From positions 75,307 through 139,306 of the forward strand of contig JBBJLW010000007.1 in the NCBI GenBank assembly GCA_037720595.1: DNA of 64,000 bases, in the 5' to 3' direction. The position numbers and the translations under genes were made by a program. The notes under the pieces were generated by a model that made no database searches, was not told where the DNA came from, and saw only the letters and a program-made list of their open reading frames with translations. This document shows positions 1-7,817 of the stretch, in pieces. Within the stretch, counting starts at the first letter, position 1; the number at the start of each line of letters is the position of its first letter. Origin of the DNA: Gaiellasilicea sp037720595 (lineage in GTDB: Bacteria > Actinomycetota > Thermoleophilia > Gaiellales > Gaiellaceae).

Positions 1-30
1 CGCCCCCTCGGATCACTACCTGGCGCGGCG

Positions 31-2508
31 CTAGTCGCGGCGCGGGCCGCGGTCGCGACCGCCACGGCCGCGGTCGTCGCGACGGGGCCGCTCCTCCTCC
101 GGGGGCCTCGGCGGGGCCGACTTGGCCCGCTCGATCAGCTCCTCGGGAGAGACCATCTTCCCGTCCTCGTGCTTCGCGACGAGCTTGAGCCCGATCCGGC
201 CACGTGCCTTGTCGACCTCCTGGACGATCACGTCGACGATGTCGCTGCGCGCCATCACGTCCTCGATGTGCGCGACGCGGCCGGGGCCCACGTTCGAGAC
301 GTGGAGCAGGCCGTCCGTGCCCTTCTTCAGCTCGACGAAGGCGCCGAACTGCGTCGTCTTGACGACCTTGCCGGTGAAGGTGTCCCCCACCTCGGGCTCC
401 TTGGTCAGCGCCGTGATCGCGGAGATCGCAGCGTCGGCCTTCGTGCCCTCGGTCGCGTAGACGAGGATCGTGCCGTCCTCCTCGATGTCGATCTGAACGT
501 CGTAGTCGGCTTCGAGCGAGCGGATCGTCTCGCCGCCCTTGCCGATCACCATCCCGATGAACTCCGGGTTGATCTGGACGGACGAGATCCGCGGCGCGTG
601 CTCTGCGAGCTGCTCTCGGGACTCCGGGATCGCCTCGAGCATGTTGTCGAGGATCGAGTTCCGGGCCCGCTTCGCCTGCTCGAGCGCGTTCCGCATGATC
701 TCCTGCGTGACGCCGGTGATCTTGATGTCCATCTGGAGCGCGGTGATCCCGTCCCGGGTGCCGGCGACCTTGAAGTCCATGTCGCCCAGGTGGTCCTCCG
801 CGCCCTGGATGTCGGTGAGGATGACGTAGTCGTCGCCCTCCTTGACGAGACCCATCGCGATCCCGGAGACCGGCGCCTTGATCGGCACTCCGGCGTCCAT
901 CAGCGCGAGTGTCGAGCCGCAGACCGAGCCCATCGACGACGAGCCGTTCGACTCGAGCGTCTCCGAGACGATGCGAATCGTGTACGGGAAGTCCTCGGCG
1001 GCCGGGAGGATCGCTTCGAGAGCCCTCTGCGCGAGCGCCCCGTGACCGATGTCACGACGCTTGGGTCCGCGCATGAAGCCCGTCTCCCCGACGGAGTACG
1101 GCGGGAAGTTGTAGTGGTGCATGAAGCGGCGATCCGTCTCGAGTGAGAGGTCGTCGATCCGCTGGCCTTCCTTGGCCGTGCCGAGCGTCAGCAGGCTCAA
1201 GACCTGCGTCTGCCCGCGCTGGAAGAGACCCGAGCCGTGCGCACGCGGCGAGACCGTGACCTCGCAGTCGACCTCGCGGATCTCCTCGGTGCCACGGCCG
1301 TCGGGCCGCCGCTTGTCGACCGCGATCTTCTTGCGGACGAGATCCTTGTAGATCGCCTCGGCGGCCTTCTTGACGTAACCCTTGGTCAGGCTGTCCTTTA
1401 CCTGGGGCGCATCGCCGTCAGCGGTAGCCGGGCCAACCGGGAACGGCAGCTCGACACCGTCGATAATCCGCTCGAAGAGGAGGTGGCGCTTGGCCGACTT
1501 CAGCTCCTTCGAGTCCTGCTCGGCGTCCGTCAGAGCCCTCAGGTCGTTCTCGAACTGCTCGCGTACGGGACCCTCGACGGCCACGAGGCGCTGCTTCTCG
1601 AGCAGCATCGCGAGACTCGCGCGAACCTGCATCTGCCGCTCGATGTCCGACTCGGTGGAGTCCATCGACGTCGCGCCCGCGATCTCGGTGAGGAGCTCGT
1701 CGGTGACGGCGGCACCCTCGCGGAGGCCGCTCTGCTGGAGCCGCTCCCAGATCGTGTGCCCGTGGGAGGCCTCGAGCTCCGCGGTGACGTCCAGGTCGAG
1801 CCACTTCGCCTTGCCTGCCTGGCTGCGAAGATCCTCCTGCGCGTCACAGAGCTTGCGGATCTCGACGTGCGCGAGCTCGAGAGCCTCGAGCAGCAGCTCG
1901 TCGGGAACCTCGTCGGCCCCGGCCTCGACCATCGTCAGGCCGTCCTTCGTGCCGACGACGATCAGGTCGAGCGACGACACCTCGAAGTTCTCGTGGTGCG
2001 TGGGATTGAGAACCCACTCGTCGTCGATCCGGCCGACCCGCACAGCCCCTACCGGGCCGAAGAACGGTAGCGGCGAGAGCATCAGAGCCGCCGACGCCCC
2101 GTTGATGCACAGGATGTCGTGCGGGATGACCAGGTCTGCGCTGAGGACGGTGCAGATCACCTGCACCTCGTTGCGGAAGCCCTTCGGCCAGAGCGGCCGG
2201 ATCGGGCGGTCGATCATCCGGGCAGTCAGCGTTGCGCGCTCGGTGGCTTTCCCCTCGCGCTTGAAGAAGCCGCCGGGGATCTTGCCGGCCGCGTAGGCCC
2301 GCTCCTCGACGTCGATCGTCAGCGGGAAGAAGTCGGCGCCCTCGCGGGCCTCCGTCCGTCCCACCGCGGTGGCGAGCACCATCGTGTCGCCCGAACGGAC
2401 GACAACTGCGCCGTCCGCCTGCTTGGCGAGCTTCCCGGTCTCGAACACCATCTCCTTGCCGCCGATCTCGACGGTGACCGAGGCAATGCGCTCGGTAGCG
2501 ATACTCAT
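31..2508 (-). CDS. pnp: Polyribonucleotide nucleotidyltransferase (PNPase)
   Basis: PNPase is a cytoplasmic trimeric 3'-5' phosphorolytic exoribonuclease of mRNA decay. The 825-residue product shows the two RNase PH-like halves flanking a helical domain, a KH domain with loop IGKGGETI near residue 600, an S1 domain (GDTFTGKVVKTTQFGAF, roughly 660-730), and an Arg/Gly/Asp-rich basic tail. It is longer than the usual 700-740 residues because of the tail and extra residues in the helical region. I choose the ATG at 2508 over an in-frame GTG at 2526, because GTGGAGG at 2526-2520 is its ribosome binding site. It follows rpsO, and the gap holds a structured RNA that can occlude this site. Function is sure; the start is very likely. 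Confidence 0.97.
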   Translation of the reverse strand: MSIATERIASVTVEIGGKEMVFETGKLAKQADGAVVVRSGDTMVLATAVGRTEAREGADFFPLTIDVEERAYAAGKIPGGFFKREGKATERATLTARMIDRPIRPLWPKGFRNEVQVICTVLSADLVIPHDILCINGASAALMLSPLPFFGPVGAVRVGRIDDEWVLNPTHHENFEVSSLDLIVVGTKDGLTMVEAGADEVPDELLLEALELAHVEIRKLCDAQEDLRSQAGKAKWLDLDVTAELEASHGHTIWERLQQSGLREGAAVTDELLTEIAGATSMDSTESDIERQMQVRASLAMLLEKQRLVAVEGPVREQFENDLRALTDAEQDSKELKSAKRHLLFERIIDGVELPFPVGPATADGDAPQVKDSLTKGYVKKAAEAIYKDLVRKKIAVDKRRPDGRGTEEIREVDCEVTVSPRAHGSGLFQRGQTQVLSLLTLGTAKEGQRIDDLSLETDRRFMHHYNFPPYSVGETGFMRGPKRRDIGHGALAQRALEAILPAAEDFPYTIRIVSETLESNGSSSMGSVCGSTLALMDAGVPIKAPVSGIAMGLVKEGDDYVILTDIQGAEDHLGDMDFKVAGTRDGITALQMDIKITGVTQEIMRNALEQAKRARNSILDNMLEAIPESREQLAEHAPRISSVQINPEFIGMVIGKGGETIRSLEADYDVQIDIEEDGTILVYATEGTKADAAISAITALTKEPEVGDTFTGKVVKTTQFGAFVELKKGTDGLLHVSNVGPGRVAHIEDVMARSDIVDVIVQEVDKARGRIGLKLVAKHEDGKMVSPEELIERAKSAPPRPPEEERPRRDDRGRGGRDRGPRRD

Positions 2509-2600
2509 ATTCTCTCTTTCCTCCACTCTGCTTTGGTGGAGAGTGGAGGCTTGGGACAGCGTCCTCCGAGGACGCTCGCCGAAGCTTCCACTCTCCGCTA
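2509..2600 (-). promoter_or_regulatory. rpsO-pnp intergenic RNA with two mutually exclusive hairpins, one hiding the pnp ribosome binding site
   Basis: In the minus-strand RNA, arm C (2596-2582) pairs with arm B (2552-2538) over 15 bases with one A-C mismatch, capped by a perfect inner hairpin AGCGTCCT/AGGACGCT. Arm B (2549-2540, CCTCCACTCT) is also perfectly complementary over 10 bases to AGAGTGGAGG at 2529-2520, which contains the pnp Shine-Dalgarno. So B pairs either with C, leaving the site open, or with the site itself. A hairpin between rpsO and pnp cut by RNase III is established for E. coli and Streptomyces. The switch-like third arm is read directly from this sequence; its use in autoregulation is inference. 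Confidence 0.75.
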
Positions 2601-2619
2601 CGGAGAGCTCGATTAACGG

Positions 2620-2889
2620 CTAGCGCCGCAGGCCGAGCTCCTTGATGAGGGCTCGATAGCCCTCGAGATCGTGCTTCTGCAGGTAGTTCAGGAACCGGCG
2701 CCGCCGGCCCACGAGCTTCAGCAGCCCGCGCCGCGAATAGTGATCCTTCGGGTGCGTGCGCAGATGCTCGGTGAGGTCGTTGACGCGCCTCGTCAGCATC
2801 GCGATCTGCACCTCCGGCGAACCTGTGTCGGTCCCGTTCCGGCCGTGCTGATCGATCAGCTCCTGCTTGACTTCCTTGGTGAGGGCCAT
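2620..2889 (-). CDS. rpsO: 30S ribosomal protein S15
   Basis: S15 is a primary 16S rRNA binder in assembly of the 30S platform. The 89-residue product is the standard family length and carries the typical core (ALTKEVKQELIDQHGRN, GSPEVQIAMLTRRVNDLTEH, RRGLLKLVGRRRRFLNYL). The open frame runs further upstream, but ATG at 2889 preceded by GGAGG six bases away fits the conserved N-terminus exactly. It is co-transcribed with pnp downstream, as in most bacteria. Upstream it is divergent from the gamma-glutamyltransferase-like gene; a leader of up to about 150 bases lies between the two starts. Confidence 0.97.
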   Translation of the reverse strand: MALTKEVKQELIDQHGRNGTDTGSPEVQIAMLTRRVNDLTEHLRTHPKDHYSRRGLLKLVGRRRRFLNYLQKHDLEGYRALIKELGLRR

Positions 2890-3042
2890 GCGGCCTCCTT
2901 CGCTGTGATTCGCTGTGAGAGTTCTCCGGAGTCCCCGCGCGGCGTGAAGGAAAGTCACGGCCAGCCGAGATCTCGGTCGCCTCAGGGTAGCAACCCCCGC
3001 CGGAAAGCGCGGTTGCGAGCGGCGCATCTAGAGTCTCGCCCG

Positions 3043-4404
3043 ATGCAGGCGGCCGTCGCAGCAGGACATCCCGCGACTGTGGCGGCCGGGATCGAGATCC
3101 TCGAGGAGGGCGGCAGTGCCGCCGACGCTGCGGTCGCAGCCTGCCTCGCCTCGTGTGTCGCGGAAACGGTGATGACGGGTCTCCTCGGCGGCGGTCACGC
3201 GATCCACTGGGACGGCCGCGAAGCGGTCAACCTCGACTGCTTCGTCACGGTGCCGTCGGGAATCGGCGCCCCGCCGATCGACCTTGGCGTCCCGTTCGGC
3301 GAGGAGGTCGTCCATTACGCGGTCGGGCCCGGGACGTGCGGCGTTCCGGGTCTGCCCGCAGGGCTCGGCGCTCTCTGGGAGCGGTACGGGCGACTGCCCT
3401 GGCGCCGGCTCGTCGAGCCGGCTCTCGCGCTCGCCCGCTCGGGAGTCGTCGTCCCGCCCGCGCACGCATCCTGTCTCGCGATGCTGGAGCCGGTCTTCAC
3501 GCTGAGCGAAGCCGGCCGCGCCATCTACGCCCCCGAGGAGAAGCTGCTGGAGGCGGGCGACGTGCTGGCGCAGCCGGGGCTCGCGGCGGCGCTGGAGGCT
3601 CTGGGGGTCGAAGGCGCCGGAAGCGCTTACCGCGGCTCGCTCGGCGCGGCCCTCCTGACGGGCGTCGACGGAGTCGCGCTAGAGCGAACCGATCTCGAGT
3701 CCTACGAGCCGCTCTGGTCGACGCCTGCGGAGGCATCTCTCGCGGGCCGCCGCGTCCTCACGCGCGGCGGCCTCTCGGGCGTGCCCCGGACGCTGCGCCG
3801 TTTGCCGCGCCTTGCGGATCTCGCCGAGGTCGATCGGGTGCTGACGCTGCTCGTCGCACTCGGAGGGGTGGGGCCGGACGGACACACGACGAACCTGACC
3901 GTCGTGGACGGGGACGGTCGGGCCTGCGTCCTGACGACGAGTCTCGGCCTCGGCACCGGTGACTTCCTGCCCGGTTACGATCTGCACCTGAACAGCATGC
4001 TCGGGGAGGTGGATCTGCACCACGTGCCGCTCGTTCCCGGGGCGAGGATGGAGAGCATGATGGCTCCGAGCCTCGCCTTCGACTCGGACGGCCTTGCGCT
4101 GGCGATCGGGTCGGCCGGAGGCACGAGGCTGCGGACGGCGCTCGTCGGGGTCGCGGCATCGGTGCTGGACGAGGGGCTCGGAGTGACCGAGGCGGTGGCG
4201 AGGCCCCGCTTCCATCCGGTCGGAAGGCTCGTGCATGCAGAGCCCGGGGTCGACGAGGAGGCGCTCGCGCGGCTCGAGGAGACCGGCTGGCTCATTCGGC
4301 GCTGGCCCGCTCAGCACCACTACTTCGGCGGCGTCAGCCTGGTCGGGCGCAGCGGAGCGGCAGGCGATCCGCGGCGGAGTGGGCACGCGGCGAGCGTGGA
4401 CTGA
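3043..4404 (+). CDS. Gamma-glutamyltransferase family protein (short form)
   Basis: Ntn-hydrolase of the gamma-glutamyltranspeptidase family. The start MQAAVAAGHPATVAAGIEIL and GGNA-like GGSAADAAVAA match the family N-terminus; the self-cleavage and nucleophile region reads GHTTNLTVVDG with the expected Thr at residue 282, and the GSAGGTRLRTALVG segment matches the oxyanion loop region. Two deviations are seen: the protein is 453 residues instead of about 530-580, shortened in the middle, and the residue after the Thr pair is Asn where His is usual. No signal peptide is visible, so it may be cytosolic. No clear ribosome binding site precedes the ATG. It lies antisense between ribF and rpsO, which are usually adjacent, and its stop faces the ribF stop 14 bases away. 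Confidence 0.8.
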   Translation: MQAAVAAGHPATVAAGIEILEEGGSAADAAVAACLASCVAETVMTGLLGGGHAIHWDGREAVNLDCFVTVPSGIGAPPIDLGVPFGEEVVHYAVGPGTCGVPGLPAGLGALWERYGRLPWRRLVEPALALARSGVVVPPAHASCLAMLEPVFTLSEAGRAIYAPEEKLLEAGDVLAQPGLAAALEALGVEGAGSAYRGSLGAALLTGVDGVALERTDLESYEPLWSTPAEASLAGRRVLTRGGLSGVPRTLRRLPRLADLAEVDRVLTLLVALGGVGPDGHTTNLTVVDGDGRACVLTTSLGLGTGDFLPGYDLHLNSMLGEVDLHHVPLVPGARMESMMAPSLAFDSDGLALAIGSAGGTRLRTALVGVAASVLDEGLGVTEAVARPRFHPVGRLVHAEPGVDEEALARLEETGWLIRRWPAQHHYFGGVSLVGRSGAAGDPRRSGHAASVD

Positions 4405-4418
4405 GCTACGTTAGGCCG

Positions 4419-5264
4419 TTAGGCCGGGCGAACCGCCGCTCGGGTCCGCTCGACATCGCGTGCGATCTGGGCGACGAGCTCGGCCTCGCTCGCGAAGACC
4501 TGCTCGTCCCGCAACCGCTCCCAGAGCTCGACCACGAGCCGCTGTCCGTACAGATCGCCCTCGAAGTCGAGCAGGTGCGGCTCGATCCGGCGCTCGCTCC
4601 CGCCGTAGTGGGGATTCGTGCCGATCGAGATCGCGGCTCGATGGTGCTCCGCACCCGTCGGGTGGGCGGCGCCGGCATAGATCCCGTACCGCGGTACGAG
4701 CAGGGCCGGGTCGAGAGCGAGATTGGCGGTCGGATAGCCGAGCGTGCCGCCGCGCCGGTCGCCGGGGACGACCGTGCCGTCGAGCTCGAAAGGTCGTCCA
4801 AGCTGAGCCGCGGCTCCGCGCAGGTCGCCCTCGTGCACCAACCGCCGGATCTCCGACGACGACACACCCTCGAGCGGCGGCACAGCCAGCACCATGTGCC
4901 CGAGTCCCTCGAGCAGCGTCAGGTCCCCGCGACGGCGGAATCCGAAGCGGAAGTCCTCGCCCGCGACGACGACGTCCTGGGTCGCCAAGTGCTCTGCGGC
5001 GAAAGCCTCCGGGTCCTGGCTCGCTGTCGCCAGCGTGAACGGGATCACCGTGACTTCGGCGGCACCGAGGAGCCGGATCAGCTCGACTCGCCGCTCGACC
5101 GTACTGACGAGCTCGACGAGATTCCCCTGCACGACGGTGCGCGGGTGCGGATGGAAGGTGAGCACCCGCACGGGGAGCCCCGTCGCGCGCGCAGCCTCGA
5201 GCACCCGCCGGTGGCCGAGATGTACCCCGTCGAACGTCCCGACCGCTACCGCGGCGGCGCTCAC
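4419..5264 (-). CDS. ribF: Bifunctional riboflavin kinase / FAD synthetase
   Basis: Makes FMN from riboflavin and ATP and then adenylates it to FAD. The N-terminal nucleotidyltransferase motif GTFDGVHLGH is at about residue 9, and the C-terminal riboflavin kinase signature GDRRGGTLGYPTANL lies near residue 165. Length of 281 is slightly below the usual 300-315. The GTG start at 5264 overlaps the truB stop as GTGA, showing translational coupling, and is preferred to upstream starts inside truB. No FMN riboswitch is present in front of it. It is the last gene of the ylxP-rbfA-nrnA-truB-ribF run. Confidence 0.95.
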   Translation of the reverse strand: MSAAAVAVGTFDGVHLGHRRVLEAARATGLPVRVLTFHPHPRTVVQGNLVELVSTVERRVELIRLLGAAEVTVIPFTLATASQDPEAFAAEHLATQDVVVAGEDFRFGFRRRGDLTLLEGLGHMVLAVPPLEGVSSSEIRRLVHEGDLRGAAAQLGRPFELDGTVVPGDRRGGTLGYPTANLALDPALLVPRYGIYAGAAHPTGAEHHRAAISIGTNPHYGGSERRIEPHLLDFEGDLYGQRLVVELWERLRDEQVFASEAELVAQIARDVERTRAAVRPA

Positions 5265-5920
5265 GAGAGCCGCGCCAGCGCCCGCTCGGGTGGGATGATC
5301 CGCTCCTCGTTGGCCTCGTCGACGCTGAACGGGCCAATCTCGGTCCGCCGGAGCGTCGTGCAATGGCCGCCGAGCGCCTCGGCGATCGCCCGCACGTACG
5401 TCCCCGAGCTGACCAGCAGGTCGAGCCGGACGGAGTCGTCCGTCTGCGAGATGACTTCGAGCGAGTCGACCTGAGAGCGACGCAGGGGCATCTCGACGGC
5501 GATGCCGCGGCGGTGCAGGCGGTAGGCGCGCTCACCGCCGATCTTGACCGCGGAGGCGGCGGGGATCGGCAGCTCGATCTCCCCCCGGAGGTCCTCGAGC
5601 CGCCGCTCGAGATCCGCGCGCGCAGGCGGCTCGTGCCGCTCCACGACCTCTCCGTCCAAGTCGCCGGTCGTGGTCGTCGTCGTCAGGTCGATCTCGACGA
5701 GGTAGCGCTTGGGGAGGCCGACGAACGATCCCGCCAATTTTGTCGATCGCCCGGAGAGCAAGAGCAACAATCCAGTCGCAAAGGGATCAAGAGTTCCCGC
5801 ATGACCCATTCTGGTGCCGGTCCGCGTTCGCACGCGATTCACGATCGCAAACGAGGACGGCCCCACCGGCTTGTCGACGAGGATGATCCCGCTCGGCTCC
5901 AGGCCCTTCGGCGGGCTCAC
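5261..5920 (-). CDS. truB: tRNA pseudouridine-55 synthase, catalytic domain only
   Basis: TruB converts U55 in the T-loop of tRNAs to pseudouridine. The catalytic segment GHAGTLDPFATGLLLLL contains the catalytic Asp, and GIILVDKPVGPSSFA is the conserved N-terminus. The GTG at 5920 starts four bases after the nrnA stop. At 219 residues the protein stops shortly after the catalytic domain, whereas typical TruB (290-315) carries a further C-terminal RNA-binding domain. The end is a clean stop overlapped by the ribF start, so this looks like a real short form and not a sequencing break. Confidence 0.93.
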   Translation of the reverse strand: MSPPKGLEPSGIILVDKPVGPSSFAIVNRVRTRTGTRMGHAGTLDPFATGLLLLLSGRSTKLAGSFVGLPKRYLVEIDLTTTTTTGDLDGEVVERHEPPARADLERRLEDLRGEIELPIPAASAVKIGGERAYRLHRRGIAVEMPLRRSQVDSLEVISQTDDSVRLDLLVSSGTYVRAIAEALGGHCTTLRRTEIGPFSVDEANEERIIPPERALARLS

Positions 5921-5924
5921 GGTC

Positions 5925-6917
5925 TCACGGTCGCGCTTCGGAGAACGACTCGACGAGGAACGCCGTGATCTCCTCGATCGAGGCGTCGCTCGAGAACCCG
6001 GCCGCCTGCGGGTGCCCACCGCCACCCCACTTGCGGGCGATCGCAGACACATCGAGCTCGTCCCGCGAGGAGCGCAGCGAGATCCGCCGAGCCGCGCTGC
6101 CACCGCGCGGCGGCTCCCGGATCAGCGCGGCCATCTCGGCGCCTTCGACCGCGCGCAGCGTGTCGATGATCCCCTCCGAGTACGGCTCCACGGCGCCGAC
6201 CTGGATGAAGTCGTCCCGCAGCAGGTAGGACACGACGAGCGCCCCACCCGCGTGAACCTGTGCTCGCTCGAGGGCTCGCGCGAGCAGCTTCAGCTTCGCG
6301 AACTGGATGCTCTCGTAGACGCCCTGGAACACCTTCTGGACGTCGGCGCCGGCCTCGACGAGCTCGGCCGCCAGGCGGAGCGCCTTCGCCGTCGTGTTCG
6401 AGTACTGGAACCGCCCGGTGTCGGTGACGAGACCCACGTAGAGCGGCTCGGCGAGGTCCGGGGTCAGCTCCGCACCGAGCTCCCGGAAGACGTCCCGGAG
6501 CACCTCGCCCGTAGAGGAGGCGTCCGCGTCGACCAGATTGACGTCGCCGAAGCGCGAGTTGTCGTGATGGTGGTCGATGTTGATCGTGCTCGGAACCCGC
6601 TCCAGGATCGGCGCGTCGACACCGATTCGGCTCTCGTTCGCGCAGTCCACCGCCAGCAGCACCCGGTCGCTCGCATCGGGCGGGAGGGTGCGCTGCAGCT
6701 CGGTGAAGTCGAGGAAGCGGTACTCGCCCGGGAGCGGAGCCTCACCGTTCAGAAACATGACGCTGTCCTTGCCGAGGCCCGCGAGCGCGCGATGGGCAGC
6801 GAGCAACGAGCCGAGCGCGTCACCGTCCGGGTTCTCGTGCGTCGTCAGCACGAAGCGAGGATTGGCGCGGATCGCCTCGACGACCGCGGCGAGATCAGCG
6901 GCCGTCGACGTCGCCAT
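5925..6917 (-). CDS. nrnA: DHH/DHHA1 phosphoesterase, nano-RNase / pAp phosphatase NrnA-like
   Basis: Family enzymes degrade 2-5 nucleotide RNAs and dephosphorylate 3'-phosphoadenosine 5'-phosphate, using two manganese ions. Metal-binding motifs are visible: HENPDGDALGS near the N-terminus, AVDCAN, and INIDHHHDN (DHH). The DHHA1 glycine motif GGGGHPQAAGF is near the C-terminus. Length of 330 is standard. The start overlaps the rbfA end by 23 bases and the stop is four bases before truB, an arrangement common between rbfA and truB in actinobacteria and Firmicutes. Confidence 0.93.
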   Translation of the reverse strand: MATSTAADLAAVVEAIRANPRFVLTTHENPDGDALGSLLAAHRALAGLGKDSVMFLNGEAPLPGEYRFLDFTELQRTLPPDASDRVLLAVDCANESRIGVDAPILERVPSTINIDHHHDNSRFGDVNLVDADASSTGEVLRDVFRELGAELTPDLAEPLYVGLVTDTGRFQYSNTTAKALRLAAELVEAGADVQKVFQGVYESIQFAKLKLLARALERAQVHAGGALVVSYLLRDDFIQVGAVEPYSEGIIDTLRAVEGAEMAALIREPPRGGSAARRISLRSSRDELDVSAIARKWGGGGHPQAAGFSSDASIEEITAFLVESFSEARP

Positions 6918-7296
6918 TGCTCTCGGACCCGGCGGGCTGGGACGCAGGGGACTCGGAAGGCGTGGGCGCGAGCTCGTCGATCAGCGCCGACATGCGGACG
7001 CCCTCCTCGACGGAGCGGTCGTAGACGAACTCGAGCTGCGGCGTCCGCTTCAGTCGGAGCTCGCGCGAGAGCCGCAGCTGGAGGACGCCGTGAGCCGCGT
7101 CGAGACCGGCCATGCTCTTCCGTTGCTTCCGCTCGTTGCCGAACACGCTGACGAAGATGCGGGCGTGCCTGAGGTCGGACGAGGTGACGACGCCGGTAAC
7201 GGTGACGAAGCCGATCCGCGGGTCCTTCAGCTCGAGTAACGCCTCCGAGAGCACCTGGCGCACCGCTTCGTTCACCCTGCGCATCCGCTCCGCCAT
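6895..7296 (-). CDS. rbfA: 30S ribosome-binding factor A
   Basis: RbfA is a KH-fold factor for late 16S 5'-end maturation and cold adaptation. The 133-residue product opens with ERMRRVNEAVRQVLSEAL and contains DPRIGFVTVTGVVTSSDLRHA and the LKRTPQLEFVYD segment typical of the family. The last 25 residues form a Pro/Ser-rich tail not expected to fold. It is downstream of ylxP after about 175 bases and overlaps nrnA. Confidence 0.95.
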   Translation of the reverse strand: MAERMRRVNEAVRQVLSEALLELKDPRIGFVTVTGVVTSSDLRHARIFVSVFGNERKQRKSMAGLDAAHGVLQLRLSRELRLKRTPQLEFVYDRSVEEGVRMSALIDELAPTPSESPASQPAGSESNGDVDGR

Positions 7297-7471
7297 CGCC
7301 CTAACTTATCGGGCGCCGGCCCGCCTCGGCTCGACAGTGGGCCGTCGTCTTCTCATCGAGGTGCTCCTGCTCGCCGGCAACCCGGGAGGCACCCGTCGCG
7401 CCCGAGCAGGTACTCGAGCGCTACGAGCGCAACGGCAACCTCGTCGCCGCGTCGCGATAGGTTCCAACGCC
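7297..7471. other. Spacer between rbfA and ylxP without a supportable gene
   Basis: No conserved reading frame, tRNA or clear terminator was recognised here. A minus-strand frame that continues antisense through ylxP ends in this spacer, but it has no family signature and I treat it as a shadow. A promoter for rbfA could lie here, but no good -10/-35 pair was seen. Confidence 0.4.
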
Positions 7472-7783
7472 TCAAACGTCGAGGCTGACGACGTCGCTCT
7501 CGACGAGCGCGAGCTCCCATTCGCGCGACGCCAGGTAGCGCTCCGCGTCCGCGAGCAGCCGCTCGGCCTCGCCGTACTCGCGCGTCACCACGGCAAGCGT
7601 GATCCGTGCGCGTTGCCAGACGTCGTGATGGTCGACCTCGGCGACCGAGGCGCCGAAGCGATTCTGGAGTTGCGCCTTCGCCGAGCGCAGATACGTGCGC
7701 TTCTCCTTCAGCGAGTGGGCGTCTGGAAAGTGGAGCTCCGCGGAGAAAATGCCGACCCAGCCTGTGGCCACGGACGTATTCAA
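7472..7783 (-). CDS. DUF503 (YlxP-like) small protein
   Basis: YlxP proteins of about 90-100 residues are ferredoxin-fold proteins of unsettled role, usually encoded between infB and rbfA. The product has the family signature VGIFSAELHFPDAHSLKEKR, followed by FGASVAEVDHHDVWQRARI. Context supports a ribosome-linked role. The start is uncertain: TTG at 7783 gives 103 residues, GTG at 7771 gives 99; neither has a well placed Shine-Dalgarno. Unusually it is cut off from infB by a divergently transcribed diguanylate cyclase gene, so it must have its own promoter, probably in or near the 5' end of that gene. Confidence 0.88.
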   Translation of the reverse strand: MNTSVATGWVGIFSAELHFPDAHSLKEKRTYLRSAKAQLQNRFGASVAEVDHHDVWQRARITLAVVTREYGEAERLLADAERYLASREWELALVESDVVSLDV

Positions 7784-7817
7784 GCCTCAAGCTGCCGCGC
7801 AGCGCGGCCGATCACGA

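Noticed and set aside
5261..5330. FMN riboswitch in front of ribF
   Set aside because: ribF overlaps truB and no conserved RFN-element sequence is present.
5814..7151. Long plus-strand frame opposite truB, nrnA and rbfA
   Set aside because: It crosses three well supported minus-strand genes and has no family signature.
7353..7790. Minus-strand 145-codon frame overlapping ylxP
   Set aside because: It is in another frame over the whole DUF503 gene and sh0ws no conserved motif.
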